Positions 25,633 to 35,616 of a DNA stretch of 64,000 nucleotides are shown here, one piece after another (positions within the stretch are counted from its first letter, which is position 1; each line of letters starts with the position of its first letter). The position numbers and the translations under genes were made by a program. The notes under the pieces are model-generated. The model worked only from the letters and a program-made list of their open reading frames with translations, searched no databases and was not told the DNA's origin. Source of the DNA: Neoroseomonas oryzicola (GTDB lineage: Bacteria; Pseudomonadota; Alphaproteobacteria; Acetobacterales; Acetobacteraceae). The stretch spans positions 992,001 through 1,056,000 of the forward strand of contig NZ_JAAVUP010000001.1 of assembly GCF_012163135.1 (NCBI RefSeq). The letters run 5' to 3'.

Positions 25633-25731
25633 TGCCACGGCATCCCGTCCCGCCGCAGGCGAAACGCATGACCCGGATGTCATGCAAGCAAGGCGCGGAT
25701 CGCATCGATCCTTCCAGCCATCTCCCCGCGT

Positions 25732-25760
25732 TTGCCAAGCCAGGGTGACGGCCGTTATCT
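25732..25760 (+). promoter_or_regulatory. Candidate gltA promoter
   Basis: TTGCCA (25732-25737) and TTATCT (25755-25760) with a 17-base spacer give a good sigma70-type match in GC-rich DNA. Predicted transcription would start near 25767, leaving a leader of about 60 bases to the gltA ATG. Confidence 0.55.
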
Positions 25761-25827
25761 TGCGGTGCATCAAACAGGCGGGGCCGCCCCTCAGCACCCC
25801 GCCCGAACGTCCCGAGGAACTTCCCGC

Positions 25828-27135
25828 ATGAGCAGCAAGGCCACCGGCTCCATCACCGTCACGATGGAGGGCTCCAACAAGAGCACGACATTGCCGCTGC
25901 TCGGCGGGACGCTCGGCCCGCAGGTCGCCGACATCCGCAAGCTCTACAACGAGCTCGGCATCTTCACCTACGATCCCGGCTACGGCGCGACCGCGTCCTG
26001 CGAGAGCACGATCACTTACATCGACGGCGATGCCGGCGTGCTGCTCTACCGCGGCTACCCGATCGAGCAGCTGGCCGAGAAGTCCTCCTTCCTCGAGGTC
26101 GCCTACCTGCTGCTGAACGGCGAGCTGCCGAACAAGGCGCAGTACGCCGACTTCGACAAGGGCGTTACGCGCCACACCATGCTGCACGAGCAGCTGCGCC
26201 GCTTCTTCGACGGCTTCCGCCGCGACGCGCACCCGATGGCGGTGATGTGCGGCGTGGTCGGCGCGATGGCCGCCTTCTACCACGACAACCTCGACATCAA
26301 CGATCCGGAGCAGCGCCGCATCGCGGCCTTCCGCCTGATCGCCAAGGTGCCGACCATCGCGGCCTGGGCCTACAAGTACTCGATCGGCCAGCCCTTCATG
26401 TATCCGCGCAACGACCTCGGCTACGCGGAGAACTTCCTCTACATGCTGAACGGCGTGCCGGCCGAGGAATACGTCAATAACCCGATCCTCTCGCGCGCGA
26501 TGGATCGCATCCTGATCCTGCACGCGGATCACGAGCAGAACGCCTCGACCTCCACGGTGCGCCTGGCGGGCTCGACGGGTGCGAATCCCTTCGCCTGCAT
26601 CGCCGCCGGCATCGCCGCCCTGTGGGGCCCGGCGCATGGCGGCGCGAACGAGGCGGTGCTGAAGATGCTCGCCGAAATCGGCAAGCCCGAGAACATCCCG
26701 GCCTTCATCAGCGAGGTGAAGGACAAGAACTCCCACACCAAGCTCATGGGCTTCGGCCACCGGGTCTACAAGAACTTCGACCCGCGCGCGAAGATCATGA
26801 AGGAGACCTGCCACGAGGTCCTCGCCGAGCTCGGCATCAAGGACGAGCCGCTGCTCGACATGGCGATCGAGATGGAGCGGATCGCGCTGACCGACGAGTA
26901 CTTCGTGTCGCGCAAACTGTACCCGAACGTGGACTTCTATTCGGGCATCATCCTCAAGGCGATGGGCATCCCGACCTCGATGTTCACCGTGCTGTTCGCG
27001 GTGGCGCGCACCGTCGGCTGGGTGAGCCAGTGGAAGGAACTGATCGAGGACCCGTCCCAGCGCATCGGCCGCCCGCGCCAGATATACACCGGCGCGGCGG
27101 CGCGCGACTTCGTGGCGATCGACAAGCGGGGCTGA
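25828..27135 (+). CDS. gltA: Citrate synthase (type II)
   Basis: A 435-residue citrate synthase that condenses oxaloacetate and acetyl-CoA in the TCA cycle. The family motifs are [32 protein letters not shown] (N-terminal, cut here for length: the key phrase is [16 protein letters not shown]), [31 protein letters not shown] and [15 protein letters not shown], with the catalytic His/His/Asp in these. The size and N-terminal beta domain fit the hexameric, NADH-regulated type. An ATG at 25828 with GAGGAA ahead is the start. Confidence 0.96.
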   Translation: MSSKATGSITVTMEGSNKSTTLPLLGGTLGPQVADIRKLYNELGIFTYDPGYGATASCESTITYIDGDAGVLLYRGYPIEQLAEKSSFLEVAYLLLNGELPNKAQYADFDKGVTRHTMLHEQLRRFFDGFRRDAHPMAVMCGVVGAMAAFYHDNLDINDPEQRRIAAFRLIAKVPTIAAWAYKYSIGQPFMYPRNDLGYAENFLYMLNGVPAEEYVNNPILSRAMDRILILHADHEQNASTSTVRLAGSTGANPFACIAAGIAALWGPAHGGANEAVLKMLAEIGKPENIPAFISEVKDKNSHTKLMGFGHRVYKNFDPRAKIMKETCHEVLAELGIKDEPLLDMAIEMERIALTDEYFVSRKLYPNVDFYSGIILKAMGIPTSMFTVLFAVARTVGWVSQWKELIEDPSQRIGRPRQIYTGAAARDFVAIDKRG

Positions 27136-27143
27136 GGTTGTCG

Positions 27144-27352
27144 CCGGAGGGGCCCTGCCCCTCCGGACCACCCCGCCAAAGGCCGAAAGGCCCTTGGAAC
27201 CCGTTAGATGGCCGGTTGGCGGAAGGGCACCGAGCGGCCGCAATGCGCGGATCGCCTTCGGTGCCCTTCCGCAAACCGGCCATTAAAGTATTGGTGTCCA
27301 GAGGCCCTTCGGCCTCTGGTGGGGTGAGCGCGAGAGGGGCGAGGCCCCTCTC
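27144..27352. repeat. Modular intergenic hairpin element, copy C, with inserted 26-base inverted repeat
   Basis: Stems CCGGAGGGGC/GCCCCTCCGG (27144-27166), CCAAAGGCC/GGCCCTTGG (27176-27197), CCAGAGGCC-CTTC-GGCCTCTGG (27298-27319) and GAGAGGGGC/GCCCCTCTC (27332-27352). Between the two central stems lies a separate long inverted repeat (27208-27283). It separates the converging gltA and ABC-transporter genes and can end both transcripts. Confidence 0.7.
27208..27283. repeat. Long inverted repeat, 26-base arms
   Basis: Arms at 27208-27233 and 27258-27283 begin ATGGCCGGTT and include GCGGAAGGGCACCGA. They differ at a single position, with a 24-base loop. It could be a strong hairpin or a small mobile-element remnant inside the hairpin element. 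Confidence 0.75.
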
Positions 27353-27361
27353 GCTACGCCC

Positions 27362-28336
27362 TCACCCCCGCTTGTGACACGCCACCCAATGCCCGGGCTT
27401 CGCTTCGCGGAATTCGGGTGAGGTGGTGTCGCACAGTCCCTTTTCCGCGATCGGGCAGCGCGTGTGGAAGCGGCAGCCGGAGGGCGGGTTCAGCGGGCTC
27501 GGAATGTCGCCCTGGAGGCGGATGCGTTCGCGCTTGATCGTGGGGTCGGGGATCGGCACGGCGGAGAGCAGCGCTTCCGTGTAGGGATGCAGCGGGTCGG
27601 TGTAGAGGTCGCGCGACGGAGCGATCTCGACGATGCGCCCGAGATACATCACCGCGACGCGGTCGCTGATGTGCTCCACGACCGACAGGTCGTGCGCGAT
27701 GAACAGGAAGGAGAGGCCGAACTTCTCCTGCAGGTCCTCGAGCAGGTTGATGACCTGCGCCTGGATCGAGACGTCGAGGGCGGAGACCGGCTCGTCGCAG
27801 ATGATGAGCTTGGGCGAGACCGCGAGCGCGCGCGCGATGCCGATGCGCTGGCGCTGTCCGCCCGAGAATTCGTGCGGAAAGCGCGTCATGTGCTCGGGGC
27901 GCAGGCCGACGGTGGTCAGCAGTTCCGCGACCTTCTCGTCCCGCTCGCGCCGGTTCTTCGCGAGGCCGTGGATCTCCAGCGCCTCCCCGATGATGGCCGA
28001 GACCGTCATGCGCGGATTCAGCGAGGCGAAGGGATCCTGGAAGATGATCTGCATGTCGCGGCGGATCGCCGCGAGGTCCCGGCCGTTCAGCGCGCGCACG
28101 TCGCGCCCTTCGAAGACCACCTCGCCCGAGGTCGGTTCGATCAGCCGCAGGATGCAGCGGCCCGTGGTGGACTTGCCGCAGCCGGATTCGCCCACCAGGC
28201 CGAGTGTCTCCCCCGGGGCCAGGTCGAAGCCGACGCCGTCGACGGCGTGGACGTGGTCGACGACGCGGCGCAGCAGGCCGCCGCGCACCGGGAACTGCTT
28301 GACCAGGTTGCGGACGGAGAGCAGCGGCGTCTGCAT
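27362..28336 (-). CDS. dppF: Peptide/nickel ABC transporter ATPase (DppF/OppF type)
   Basis: A 324-residue ABC ATPase: Walker [10 protein letters not shown], signature [15 protein letters not shown], Walker [14 protein letters not shown]-loop [12 protein letters not shown]. The C-terminal oligopeptide/dipeptide extension ends with the cysteine-rich segment [16 protein letters not shown], typical of Opp/Dpp ATPases with an FeS-like site. It is the last gene of a five-gene transporter operon and pairs with the other ATPase to power uptake. Start at the ATG at 28336 follows AAGGAA. Confidence 0.93.
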   Translation of the reverse strand: MQTPLLSVRNLVKQFPVRGGLLRRVVDHVHAVDGVGFDLAPGETLGLVGESGCGKSTTGRCILRLIEPTSGEVVFEGRDVRALNGRDLAAIRRDMQIIFQDPFASLNPRMTVSAIIGEALEIHGLAKNRRERDEKVAELLTTVGLRPEHMTRFPHEFSGGQRQRIGIARALAVSPKLIICDEPVSALDVSIQAQVINLLEDLQEKFGLSFLFIAHDLSVVEHISDRVAVMYLGRIVEIAPSRDLYTDPLHPYTEALLSAVPIPDPTIKRERIRLQGDIPSPLNPPSGCRFHTRCPIAEKGLCDTTSPEFREAKPGHWVACHKRG

Positions 28337-28356
28337 CGGCGGTTCCTTCGCGGCGC

Positions 28357-29336
<980 letters not shown>

Positions 29337-29340
<4 letters not shown>

Positions 29341-30272
29341 GCCGAGATGATCCGGCGCGGATCCAGCGCGTCGCGCAGGCCGTCGCCGATGTAGTTGATC
29401 GACAGCACCGTCAGGAAGATTGCCATGCCGGGGAACAGCGCCCAGTGCGGCGCGAAGTCGAGGTTGTCCTTGGCGTCGAACAGCAGCCGCCCCCAGGTCG
29501 GCACGTCCGGCGGGAAGCCGAGGCCAAGGAAGGACAGCGTCGATTCCGCGAGGATCGCCGCCGCGACGTCGATCGACGCGGCCACGATCACCGGCCCCAG
29601 CGCATTGGGCAGGATGTGCCGCAGCACCAGCCGTCCGCGGGAGGCACCGAGGGCGCGCGCCGCCTCGACGAATTCCTTCTCGCGCAGGGAGAGGAACTGC
29701 GCGCGCACCAGGCGCGCCACCGGCATCCAGCGGAAGCCGCCGATCACCGCGACGATGAGGATGAAGACGCCCAGTTCCAGCCCCACCAGCCCCGTCAGCG
29801 TATCGCGGAACAGGTAGATGATCAGCAGCAGCAGCGGCAGCTGCGGCAGGGAGAGGAACAGGTCCGTCAGCCACATCAGGGCGACGTCCACCTTCCCGCC
29901 CGCCATGCCGGCGACCGCGCCGACCAGCACGCCGACGAAGATCGCGACCGCCATCGCCGCGAAGCCGACCGCGAGCGAGATCCGCCCGCCATAGAGGATG
30001 CGCGCCAGCAGGTCCTGCCCGAGGTCGTCGGTGCCGAGCGGATGCTCCCAGGACGGTCCCTGCAGCCGTGCGGTGAAGTCGATCTCGTCGATCGGCACAG
30101 CCCAGACCAGCGGGCCGATGACGACGGCGAGGATCAGCGCCAGAAGCACCACGCCGCTGATCACCGCAAGCCGGTGCTTGCGGAAGCGCCGCCAGGCTTC
30201 CTGCCAGGGCCCGATGTGCCGGCGTTCGGCGGCGGGGCTAGCGGAAGCTGATGCGAGGGTCGAGCCAGCCAT
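29337..30272 (-). CDS. dppC: Peptide/nickel ABC transporter permease (DppC type)
   Basis: A 311-residue inner-membrane permease with six hydrophobic segments. It has the DppC/OppC N-terminal phrase RRFRKHRLAVISG, the HPLGTDDLGQDLLARILYGGRISL motif and the ATPase-contact EAA loop EFVEAARALGASRGRLVLRHILPN. It overlaps the upstream permease gene by 35 bases and the downstream ATPase by four, so the whole operon is coupled. Confidence 0.93.
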
Positions 30273-31197
30273 AGAGCACGTCCGCCAGCAGGTTGAAGAG
30301 GATGACGAGGCCCGCGAAGACGAAGGTGACCGCCATGATCACCGGCGTGTCGTTGGCGAGGATGGCGCTGATCAGCAGCGACCCGATGCCCGGCACGCGG
30401 AAGATCTGCTCGGTCACGATGGCGCCGCCGAAGACGGCCGGCATCTGCAGCGCGACCAGCGTCACCACCGGGATCATCGCGTTGCGCACGATGTGCTTCA
30501 GCGTGATCCGCGCTTCCGACAGGCCCTTCGAGCGCGCCGTCGTCACGTGGTCGAGCCGCACCACGTCAAGCACGGCCGAGCGCACGAAGCGCGTCCAGGC
30601 CGCGCCCTGGAACAGGCCCAGCACCAGGACGGGCATGATCGACTGGCGGATCATCTCCCACCACCACTTCCAGCCCGTCGCCTCGATGTTCGTGCGGAAC
30701 ACGAAGGGCAGCCAGTCGAGATAGATCGAGAAGAACATGATCAGCAGCAGGCCGGTGAAGAACGTCGGCAGGGAGAAGCCGACGAAGGCCAGCGTGTTCG
30801 CGATCTGGTCGAAGATCGAATAGGGCCGCGTCGCCGCGAAGACGCCGACCGGCAGCGCAATGGCCAACGCCAGCACCTGAGAGGCGCCGATCACGGCGAC
30901 CGTCGTCGGCAGCCGCTGCAGGATCAGCTGGTCGACCGGGATGCGGCTGACGAAGGAAAAGCCCCAGTCGCCACGCAGCATCGCGCTCAGCCAATGCAGG
31001 TAGCGCAGGTAGACCGGGTCATCGAGCCCAAGGCTCGCCCGCAGCGCCGCCCGCACATCGGGCGGCACCGCGGGGTTGGTCGCGAGTTCCTCGAACGGAT
31101 CCCCGGGCGCGAGCGCGAGGACCGTGAACAGCACCACGCTGATCCCGAGCAGGCTCGGGATCGCGATCAGCAGGCGCCGGGTGACGTACTGGAGCAC
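30238..31197 (-). CDS. dppB: Peptide/nickel ABC transporter permease (DppB type)
   Basis: A 319-residue permease opening MLQYVTRRLLIAIPSLLGISVVLF, the standard DppB start, with LAPGDP after the first helix, PTFFTGLLLIM in the middle and an EAA loop at LDHVTTARSKGLSEARITLKHIVRNA. It is the first permease after the binding protein, from which it is separated by 9 bases, and heterodimerises with the DppC-type product. Confidence 0.93.
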   Translation of the reverse strand: MLQYVTRRLLIAIPSLLGISVVLFTVLALAPGDPFEELATNPAVPPDVRAALRASLGLDDPVYLRYLHWLSAMLRGDWGFSFVSRIPVDQLILQRLPTTVAVIGASQVLALAIALPVGVFAATRPYSIFDQIANTLAFVGFSLPTFFTGLLLIMFFSIYLDWLPFVFRTNIEATGWKWWWEMIRQSIMPVLVLGLFQGAAWTRFVRSAVLDVVRLDHVTTARSKGLSEARITLKHIVRNAMIPVVTLVALQMPAVFGGAIVTEQIFRVPGIGSLLISAILANDTPVIMAVTFVFAGLVILFNLLADVLYGWLDPRISFR

Positions 31198-31206
31198 GCG
31201 CGGCGA

Positions 31207-33003
31207 TCAGGCTTCGCGCGTCCAGTCGTTGAGATACCACATGGTGAGGTCCCATGCGCTCAGCACCGGGCGGAGGTTGTTCAGGCTCGCGCTCACCGTC
31301 GGGCGCTTCACCAGCGGGATGATGTGGTTGCTGCCGACCACCAGGTCGTTCAGCCGGATGAACATCGCCGCGCGCTTGACCGGGTCGAGCTCGCCCTGCG
31401 CCTCGCGGAAGATGCGGTCGTATTCCTCGCTCCGCCAGCGGACGATGTTGCGGCCCTGCCAGTTGTTCGCCTTGGAGGAGATCTCCCACGAGACGTACTG
31501 GTTCATGAACCGCTCAGGGTCGGCCTGCGGCATCGTCGTCGTGTACATCTGCATGTCGGCGTAGAACTTCGTGTAGGTGTCGGGGTTGGCGACATCCGAC
31601 GAGAAGAACACCGACGCGGTGACCGACTTCAGCTCGAGGTCGATGCCCGCGCGCTGCGCCGCCTGCTTGTAGATCGCCTGGGTGCGCTGGCGCGGCGCGT
31701 TGACCGAGGTCTGGTAGACGAACTTCAGCCGCACGCCGTCCTTGGCGCGGATGCCGTCGCGCCCGCGCGCCCAGCCCGCAGCGTCCAGCAGCTCGTTCGC
31801 CTTCTGGATGCTGAACTCCCAGCGCATGTTCGGCGAGCGGAAGCGCGGGGGGTTGTTCAGGAAGTTCGCCGTCGCCGGCCCGCCACGCCCGTAGATGAAC
31901 TGCTCGAGCGCATTGCGGTCGATCAGCAGCGCCATCGCCTGGCGCACCGCGGGATCGCGGAAGGCCGGATGCTGCGTGCGGATCGAGGCGCGCTCGCCGT
32001 CGACCTCCTGGTTCGGGTCGGTCGCGTTGAGCTGGACGAACTCGATGCTGCCGCCGTCGACGATGTTGATCTTGCCGCGGCCGGCCGCTTCCAACCGCTT
32101 CAGGATCTCGTCCTCGACCTGCATGTTCCAGGCGTAGTCGTAGTCGCCCGTCTGCAGCACGGCGCGCGCGGCCGAGACCGCGTCGCCGCCGCCCTTGACC
32201 TCGAGCGTGTCGAAGTAGGGGCGGTTGTTCATGTGGTAGTTCGGGTTCAGCTCGGCGCGCAGGTTGTCGCCCGGCGCGAAGGAGACGAACTTGTAGGCGC
32301 TGGTGCCCACCGGCCGCAGGTTGGCCGGCGCGTCGCGGGAATTGGCGCCGGCGTAGTCCTTGAACTGGTGCTTGGGCACGATCTGCCCGGTGCCGCCCAC
32401 GAAGGCGTCCGCCCAGAACGGCGTCGGCTGCGGGAATTCGACGCGCACGGTGTAGTCGTCGACCTTCACGACATTGACGTCGCGATAGGATCCCGAGGTC
32501 ACCGTCGCGACGGCCGGGTTCTTCGAGTATTCCCAGTTGAAGACGACGTCGTCGGCCGAGAAATCCTGCCCGTCGTGCCACTTCACGCCGCGCTTGAGCT
32601 TCCAGGTGACGGAGCGGCCGTCGGAGGCGAGCCCGCCATTCTCGACGGAGGGGATCTCGGCGGCGAGGATCGGCACCAGCGTGCCGTCGGTCGCCCAGCC
32701 GGCGAGCGGTTCGTAGAAGACGCGGCTCGCATCCTGGTTGGTCGTGCCGGCTGCGAAATGCGGGTTCAGCAGCGTCGCCGCCTGCCAGTAGAGGATCTTG
32801 AGCTGTCCCCCGCCCCCGCGCCGGGTGGGCTTGTACTCCGGCACCGACTGCGCCGCGGCGGGCGCGGCGCCGGCGATCGCCAGGATCTGCGTCGCCATCG
32901 GGGCGGTGAGGCCCACCGCCGCCATGCGCTTCACGAAGCCGCGCCGCGACAGCCGGCCATCCTTCACGCGCGCGATAAGGCCGCGAAGATCGTCCTCGGT
33001 CAT
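31207..33003 (-). CDS. dppA: Peptide-type ABC transporter substrate-binding protein, Tat-exported
   Basis: A 598-residue extracellular solute-binding protein family 5 member. Residues 18-24 give a twin-arginine-like leader (LSRRGFVKR, then a hydrophobic core ending APAAAQ). The family signature SVTWKLKRGVKWHDGQDFSADDVVFNWEY is intact. It is about 50 residues longer than E. coli DppA. The ligand could be a peptide, an opine, or the amide released by the neighbouring amidase; this is inference. It is the first gene of the operon, with GGGAGAAG ahead of the ATG. Confidence 0.9.
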   Translation of the reverse strand: MTEDDLRGLIARVKDGRLSRRGFVKRMAAVGLTAPMATQILAIAGAAPAAAQSVPEYKPTRRGGGGQLKILYWQAATLLNPHFAAGTTNQDASRVFYEPLAGWATDGTLVPILAAEIPSVENGGLASDGRSVTWKLKRGVKWHDGQDFSADDVVFNWEYSKNPAVATVTSGSYRDVNVVKVDDYTVRVEFPQPTPFWADAFVGGTGQIVPKHQFKDYAGANSRDAPANLRPVGTSAYKFVSFAPGDNLRAELNPNYHMNNRPYFDTLEVKGGGDAVSAARAVLQTGDYDYAWNMQVEDEILKRLEAAGRGKINIVDGGSIEFVQLNATDPNQEVDGERASIRTQHPAFRDPAVRQAMALLIDRNALEQFIYGRGGPATANFLNNPPRFRSPNMRWEFSIQKANELLDAAGWARGRDGIRAKDGVRLKFVYQTSVNAPRQRTQAIYKQAAQRAGIDLELKSVTASVFFSSDVANPDTYTKFYADMQMYTTTMPQADPERFMNQYVSWEISSKANNWQGRNIVRWRSEEYDRIFREAQGELDPVKRAAMFIRLNDLVVGSNHIIPLVKRPTVSASLNNLRPVLSAWDLTMWYLNDWTREA

Positions 33004-33172
33004 GCCCACTTCTCCCAGTCGGCGCCTGGCGGCGCTCTGCCCTGACGTTAGCCTCAAACTGCAACGGCAGAGTGCGGCGCGCCAGAGGGTTCTGTCCATC
33101 CTGTCATGGGGACCGCCCTGGACATGCCTGCGGCCTGGGCCCTGAATGCCCCGGACGGGAGCAGGATCATCC

Positions 33173-34564
33173 ATGGCCGCATATTCCCCGCGCGACTTCC
33201 GCGCCCTCGCCTTCCACCAGGCCGCAAGGGCCTTCGCCGAGGGTGCGGACACCCCGCGCGCCTTCCTCGAACGCTGCCTCGAAACGATCGCGGCGCATGA
33301 ACCGGTGGTCCGCGCCTGGGTGGTGCTGAACCAGGCCGGCGCGCGGGATGCGGCGGACGCTTCGGCCGCGCGATGGAAGGCGGGCCGCCCGCTCTCGCCC
33401 ATCGACGGCATGCCGATCGGCATCAAGGACCTGCTCGAGACGCGGGACATGCCGACCCAGATGGGCTGCCGCGCCTATCGCGGGAATTTCCCGAAGCGCG
33501 ACAACGCCGCTGTCTGGGCGGTGCGCGAAGCTGGGGCGATCATCCTCGGCAAGACCGTGACGACGGAACTCGGCGGCGCGCATCCCGGGCCGACCACCAA
33601 CCCCTTCGAACAGGGGCGCACGCCTGGCGGATCCTCCTCGGGGTCCGCGGCCGCCGTCGCGGCGCGCATGGTGCCCGCGGCGATCGGCACGCAGGTCGGC
33701 GGGTCGATCATCCGCCCGGCCTCCTATTGCGGGAACTTCGCGCTGAAGCCGACCCAGGGCGGCATCAACCGCGGCGAACGCCAGGCGACCTCGATGAGCA
33801 CCTCCGGCGTGCATGCCGGCTCGATCGAGGACATGTGGCAGGTCGCGATCGAGATCGCGAAGCGCGCCGGCGGCGACCCCGGCCGCCCCGGCCTGTTCGG
33901 CCCGTCCACGCCACCCGAGGCGCGCCGCCCCGCCGTGATCGGCGTGATGGAGACGGAAGGCTGGGCCGGCCTCGACGCCGCGAGCAAGGTGGCCTTCGAG
34001 CAGGTGGTGGACCGCCTGCGCGCGCAGGGCGTCACGGTGCTGCGTCGCGGCGACCACCCGCTGCTCGAGACGTTCGAAGCCTCGCTGACCGGCGTGCAGG
34101 CGATGACCAGCGCCATCACCGGCTGGGAGAACCACTGGCTGTTCCGCAACCTGGTCGCGCAGGACCCGGACGGGATCAGCGCGCGCAGCAAGGCCGTGCT
34201 GACCATGGCCAGCAAGATGACGCCCGAGGACTACCGCCTGCGCCTGCTCCAGCGCGAGGAGATCCGCGCGCGGCACGCCGCCCTCGCCCCGGTGGTGGAC
34301 GCGCTGATCGCCCCCGCCTCGCCCGGCCCCGCCCCGCTTTGGGCCGGCGAGGTGCCGGGCCAGCCGCTGGTGCCGCGCCCGACGGGCGATGCGGTGTTCA
34401 ACACGCCGAGCTCCGGCATCGGCGCCCCGGCCGTGACGGTGCCGCTCACCTCGGTCGGCGGCATGCCGATGGGCATCCAGGTCATGGCGCAGCCGCACAT
34501 GGACGCCCAGGCCACCGCCATCGCGCGCTGGATGGTCGAGACGCTCGACCCCGTCGTCGCATGA
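33173..34564 (+). CDS. Amidase-signature family amidase
   Basis: A 463-residue amidase with the Ser-cisSer-Lys triad: Lys85 in GIKD, the GGSSSGSA stretch at about 152-159, and the nucleophile Ser178 in GTQVGGSIIRPASYCG. The family hydrolyses small amides, carbamates or aminoacyl amides. It is divergent from the peptide-type transporter and overlaps the next gene by ATGA. Together they suggest import and cleavage of an amide-containing nutrient. Start at 33173, with GGGAG and AGGA nearby. Confidence 0.9.
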   Translation: MAAYSPRDFRALAFHQAARAFAEGADTPRAFLERCLETIAAHEPVVRAWVVLNQAGARDAADASAARWKAGRPLSPIDGMPIGIKDLLETRDMPTQMGCRAYRGNFPKRDNAAVWAVREAGAIILGKTVTTELGGAHPGPTTNPFEQGRTPGGSSSGSAAAVAARMVPAAIGTQVGGSIIRPASYCGNFALKPTQGGINRGERQATSMSTSGVHAGSIEDMWQVAIEIAKRAGGDPGRPGLFGPSTPPEARRPAVIGVMETEGWAGLDAASKVAFEQVVDRLRAQGVTVLRRGDHPLLETFEASLTGVQAMTSAITGWENHWLFRNLVAQDPDGISARSKAVLTMASKMTPEDYRLRLLQREEIRARHAALAPVVDALIAPASPGPAPLWAGEVPGQPLVPRPTGDAVFNTPSSGIGAPAVTVPLTSVGGMPMGIQVMAQPHMDAQATAIARWMVETLDPVVA

Positions 34565-35265
34565 CCTCGCCCGAGGAGGTCCGCGCGCGGCTCGAGGCGA
34601 TCCGCGCCGCACGCGGCGGCTATGTCCTGCCGCACCACGGCGCCATGGCCGCCGCCCTGCCCGAGCTGCACGCGACCTATGAGGCGATGTACCGGGCGCT
34701 GACGCTCGACGACCACCACCTGGCCCCGCATGCGAAGGAGGTGGTCTGGCTCGCGATCCTCGTCGCCTGCCAGGAACCGGTCGGCACGCACCACCTGCAC
34801 CTGTTCATGAAGACCGGCGGCACTGAGGCCGAGGCTGCCGCCGTGTTCCGCCTCGCCGCCTGGGCGGCGGGGGCGCGGCGCTATGCGGCGCTCGCGGCGT
34901 CCTGGCAGCAGCACCTGCCAGGGACCGACCTCGCGCGCGAATACAAGGACGGCGCGATGCGCCTCGTCGCCGGTGCCTTGGACGAACGCCTCGCGCGGCT
35001 CGCGCTGATCGGCGCGCATACCGCGGGCGACGAGGCCTGGGGCCTCGCCGCCGAGATCGAGGCCGCCTATGCCGCCGGCGTGCCGGAACCCGAGATCGCC
35101 GAGGCGATGAGCCTCGCCATCTGGGTGCGCGGCGTGAACCCCTTCGTCCGCGCGACCGAGACCTGGTTGCGCCTGATGCAGGCCGGCCGCGTCACCCCCT
35201 CCCCCGCCTTCCGCGCCTGGGCCGAGACGCCCGGCCAGGGCGCCTTCGTGCCGCCGCCGCGCTGA
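34561..35265 (+). CDS. AhpD-like/carboxymuconolactone decarboxylase-fold protein
   Basis: A 234-residue all-helical protein. The segment HAKEVVWLAILVACQEPVGTHHLHLFMKTGGT resembles the AhpD/CMD core, in which a Glu, a Cys and two His form the proton-relay site; here one cysteine followed by two adjacent histidines is seen instead of CxxC. A second, weaker repeat lies in the C-terminal half (ARLALIGAHTAGDEAW). It overlaps the amidase stop, so it probably acts in the same pathway. Exact reaction unknown. Confidence 0.7.
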   Translation: MTSPEEVRARLEAIRAARGGYVLPHHGAMAAALPELHATYEAMYRALTLDDHHLAPHAKEVVWLAILVACQEPVGTHHLHLFMKTGGTEAEAAAVFRLAAWAAGARRYAALAASWQQHLPGTDLAREYKDGAMRLVAGALDERLARLALIGAHTAGDEAWGLAAEIEAAYAAGVPEPEIAEAMSLAIWVRGVNPFVRATETWLRLMQAGRVTPSPAFRAWAETPGQGAFVPPPR

Positions 35266-35516
35266 TGTTCGGGACCCTGCTCAAGATCGGCGCGGTCGTC
35301 GTCCTCGCAGGTGTCGTGGGCGAGTTCCTCTCGCCGCCCTTCTCCTGCTGGCTGCTGCATGTCGTCTCGCCGCGCGACGGCGGTGGCGCGGGCAGCGCGA
35401 TGGTCCTGGTGCAGCCGGGCGGCGGCGTCGGCGCCGTGATGGCGCGGCTGGCGGAATCGCCGTCGCTGCGATCGGGCAGCGCCTGCCGCGCGGCGCTGCT
35501 GCCGGGCCTGCGCTAG
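35265..35516 (+). CDS. Small hypothetical membrane-anchored protein
   Basis: An 83-residue predicted protein with a hydrophobic helix at residues 5-20 (LLKIGAVVVLAGVVGEFL) and a glycine-rich body. The start shares the last base of the preceding stop (TGATG), which supports translation, but I recognise no family. The C-terminal part could be non-coding. Confidence 0.45.
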   Translation: MFGTLLKIGAVVVLAGVVGEFLSPPFSCWLLHVVSPRDGGGAGSAMVLVQPGGGVGAVMARLAESPSLRSGSACRAALLPGLR

Positions 35517-35542
35517 AGCCGCTTCCGGTCGCCTGCGCTCAC

Positions 35543-35613
35543 GGCAACGTCTCCGGCCCAGTGTTTGTGCGAGCATCTTCACCCGATCAGGCGCTTCCAC
35601 CTGATCGGGATCT
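35543..35613. repeat. Dispersed element, copy 3
   Basis: GGCAACGTCTCCGG, 30-base offset to GCATCTTCACC, then stem GATCAGG...CCTGATC and a GGGATCTG end. It lies just outside the hydantoinase A stop at 35617 in a position where it could terminate transcripts from either side. Same family as 25439-25632. Confidence 0.7.
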
Positions 35614-35616
35614 GCT

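Larger units (their letters stand above)
25436..25827. other. 392-base intergenic region upstream of gltA
   Basis: No supported gene. It holds two oppositely oriented copies of a dispersed element (25439-25481 and 25564-25632) and, near its right end, a good sigma70 promoter for citrate synthase. An open frame crosses it but has no coding character and runs over the promoter. Confidence 0.6.

Noticed and set aside
25517..25831. A possible 104-residue gene upstream of gltA
   Set aside because: It runs through a dispersed repeat and the gltA promoter candidate, and its composition is not protein-like for this genome.
7691..27352. The recurring hairpin stems as a CRISPR or similar array
   Set aside because: Copies are kilobases apart, there is no regular spacer and no cas gene; they lie at gene ends like terminators.
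29998..33045. A 1015-codon open frame on the plus strand opposite the peptide transporter genes
   Set aside because: Rich in Arg/His/Gln with no motif. The minus strand carries two permeases and a binding protein with full family signatures.
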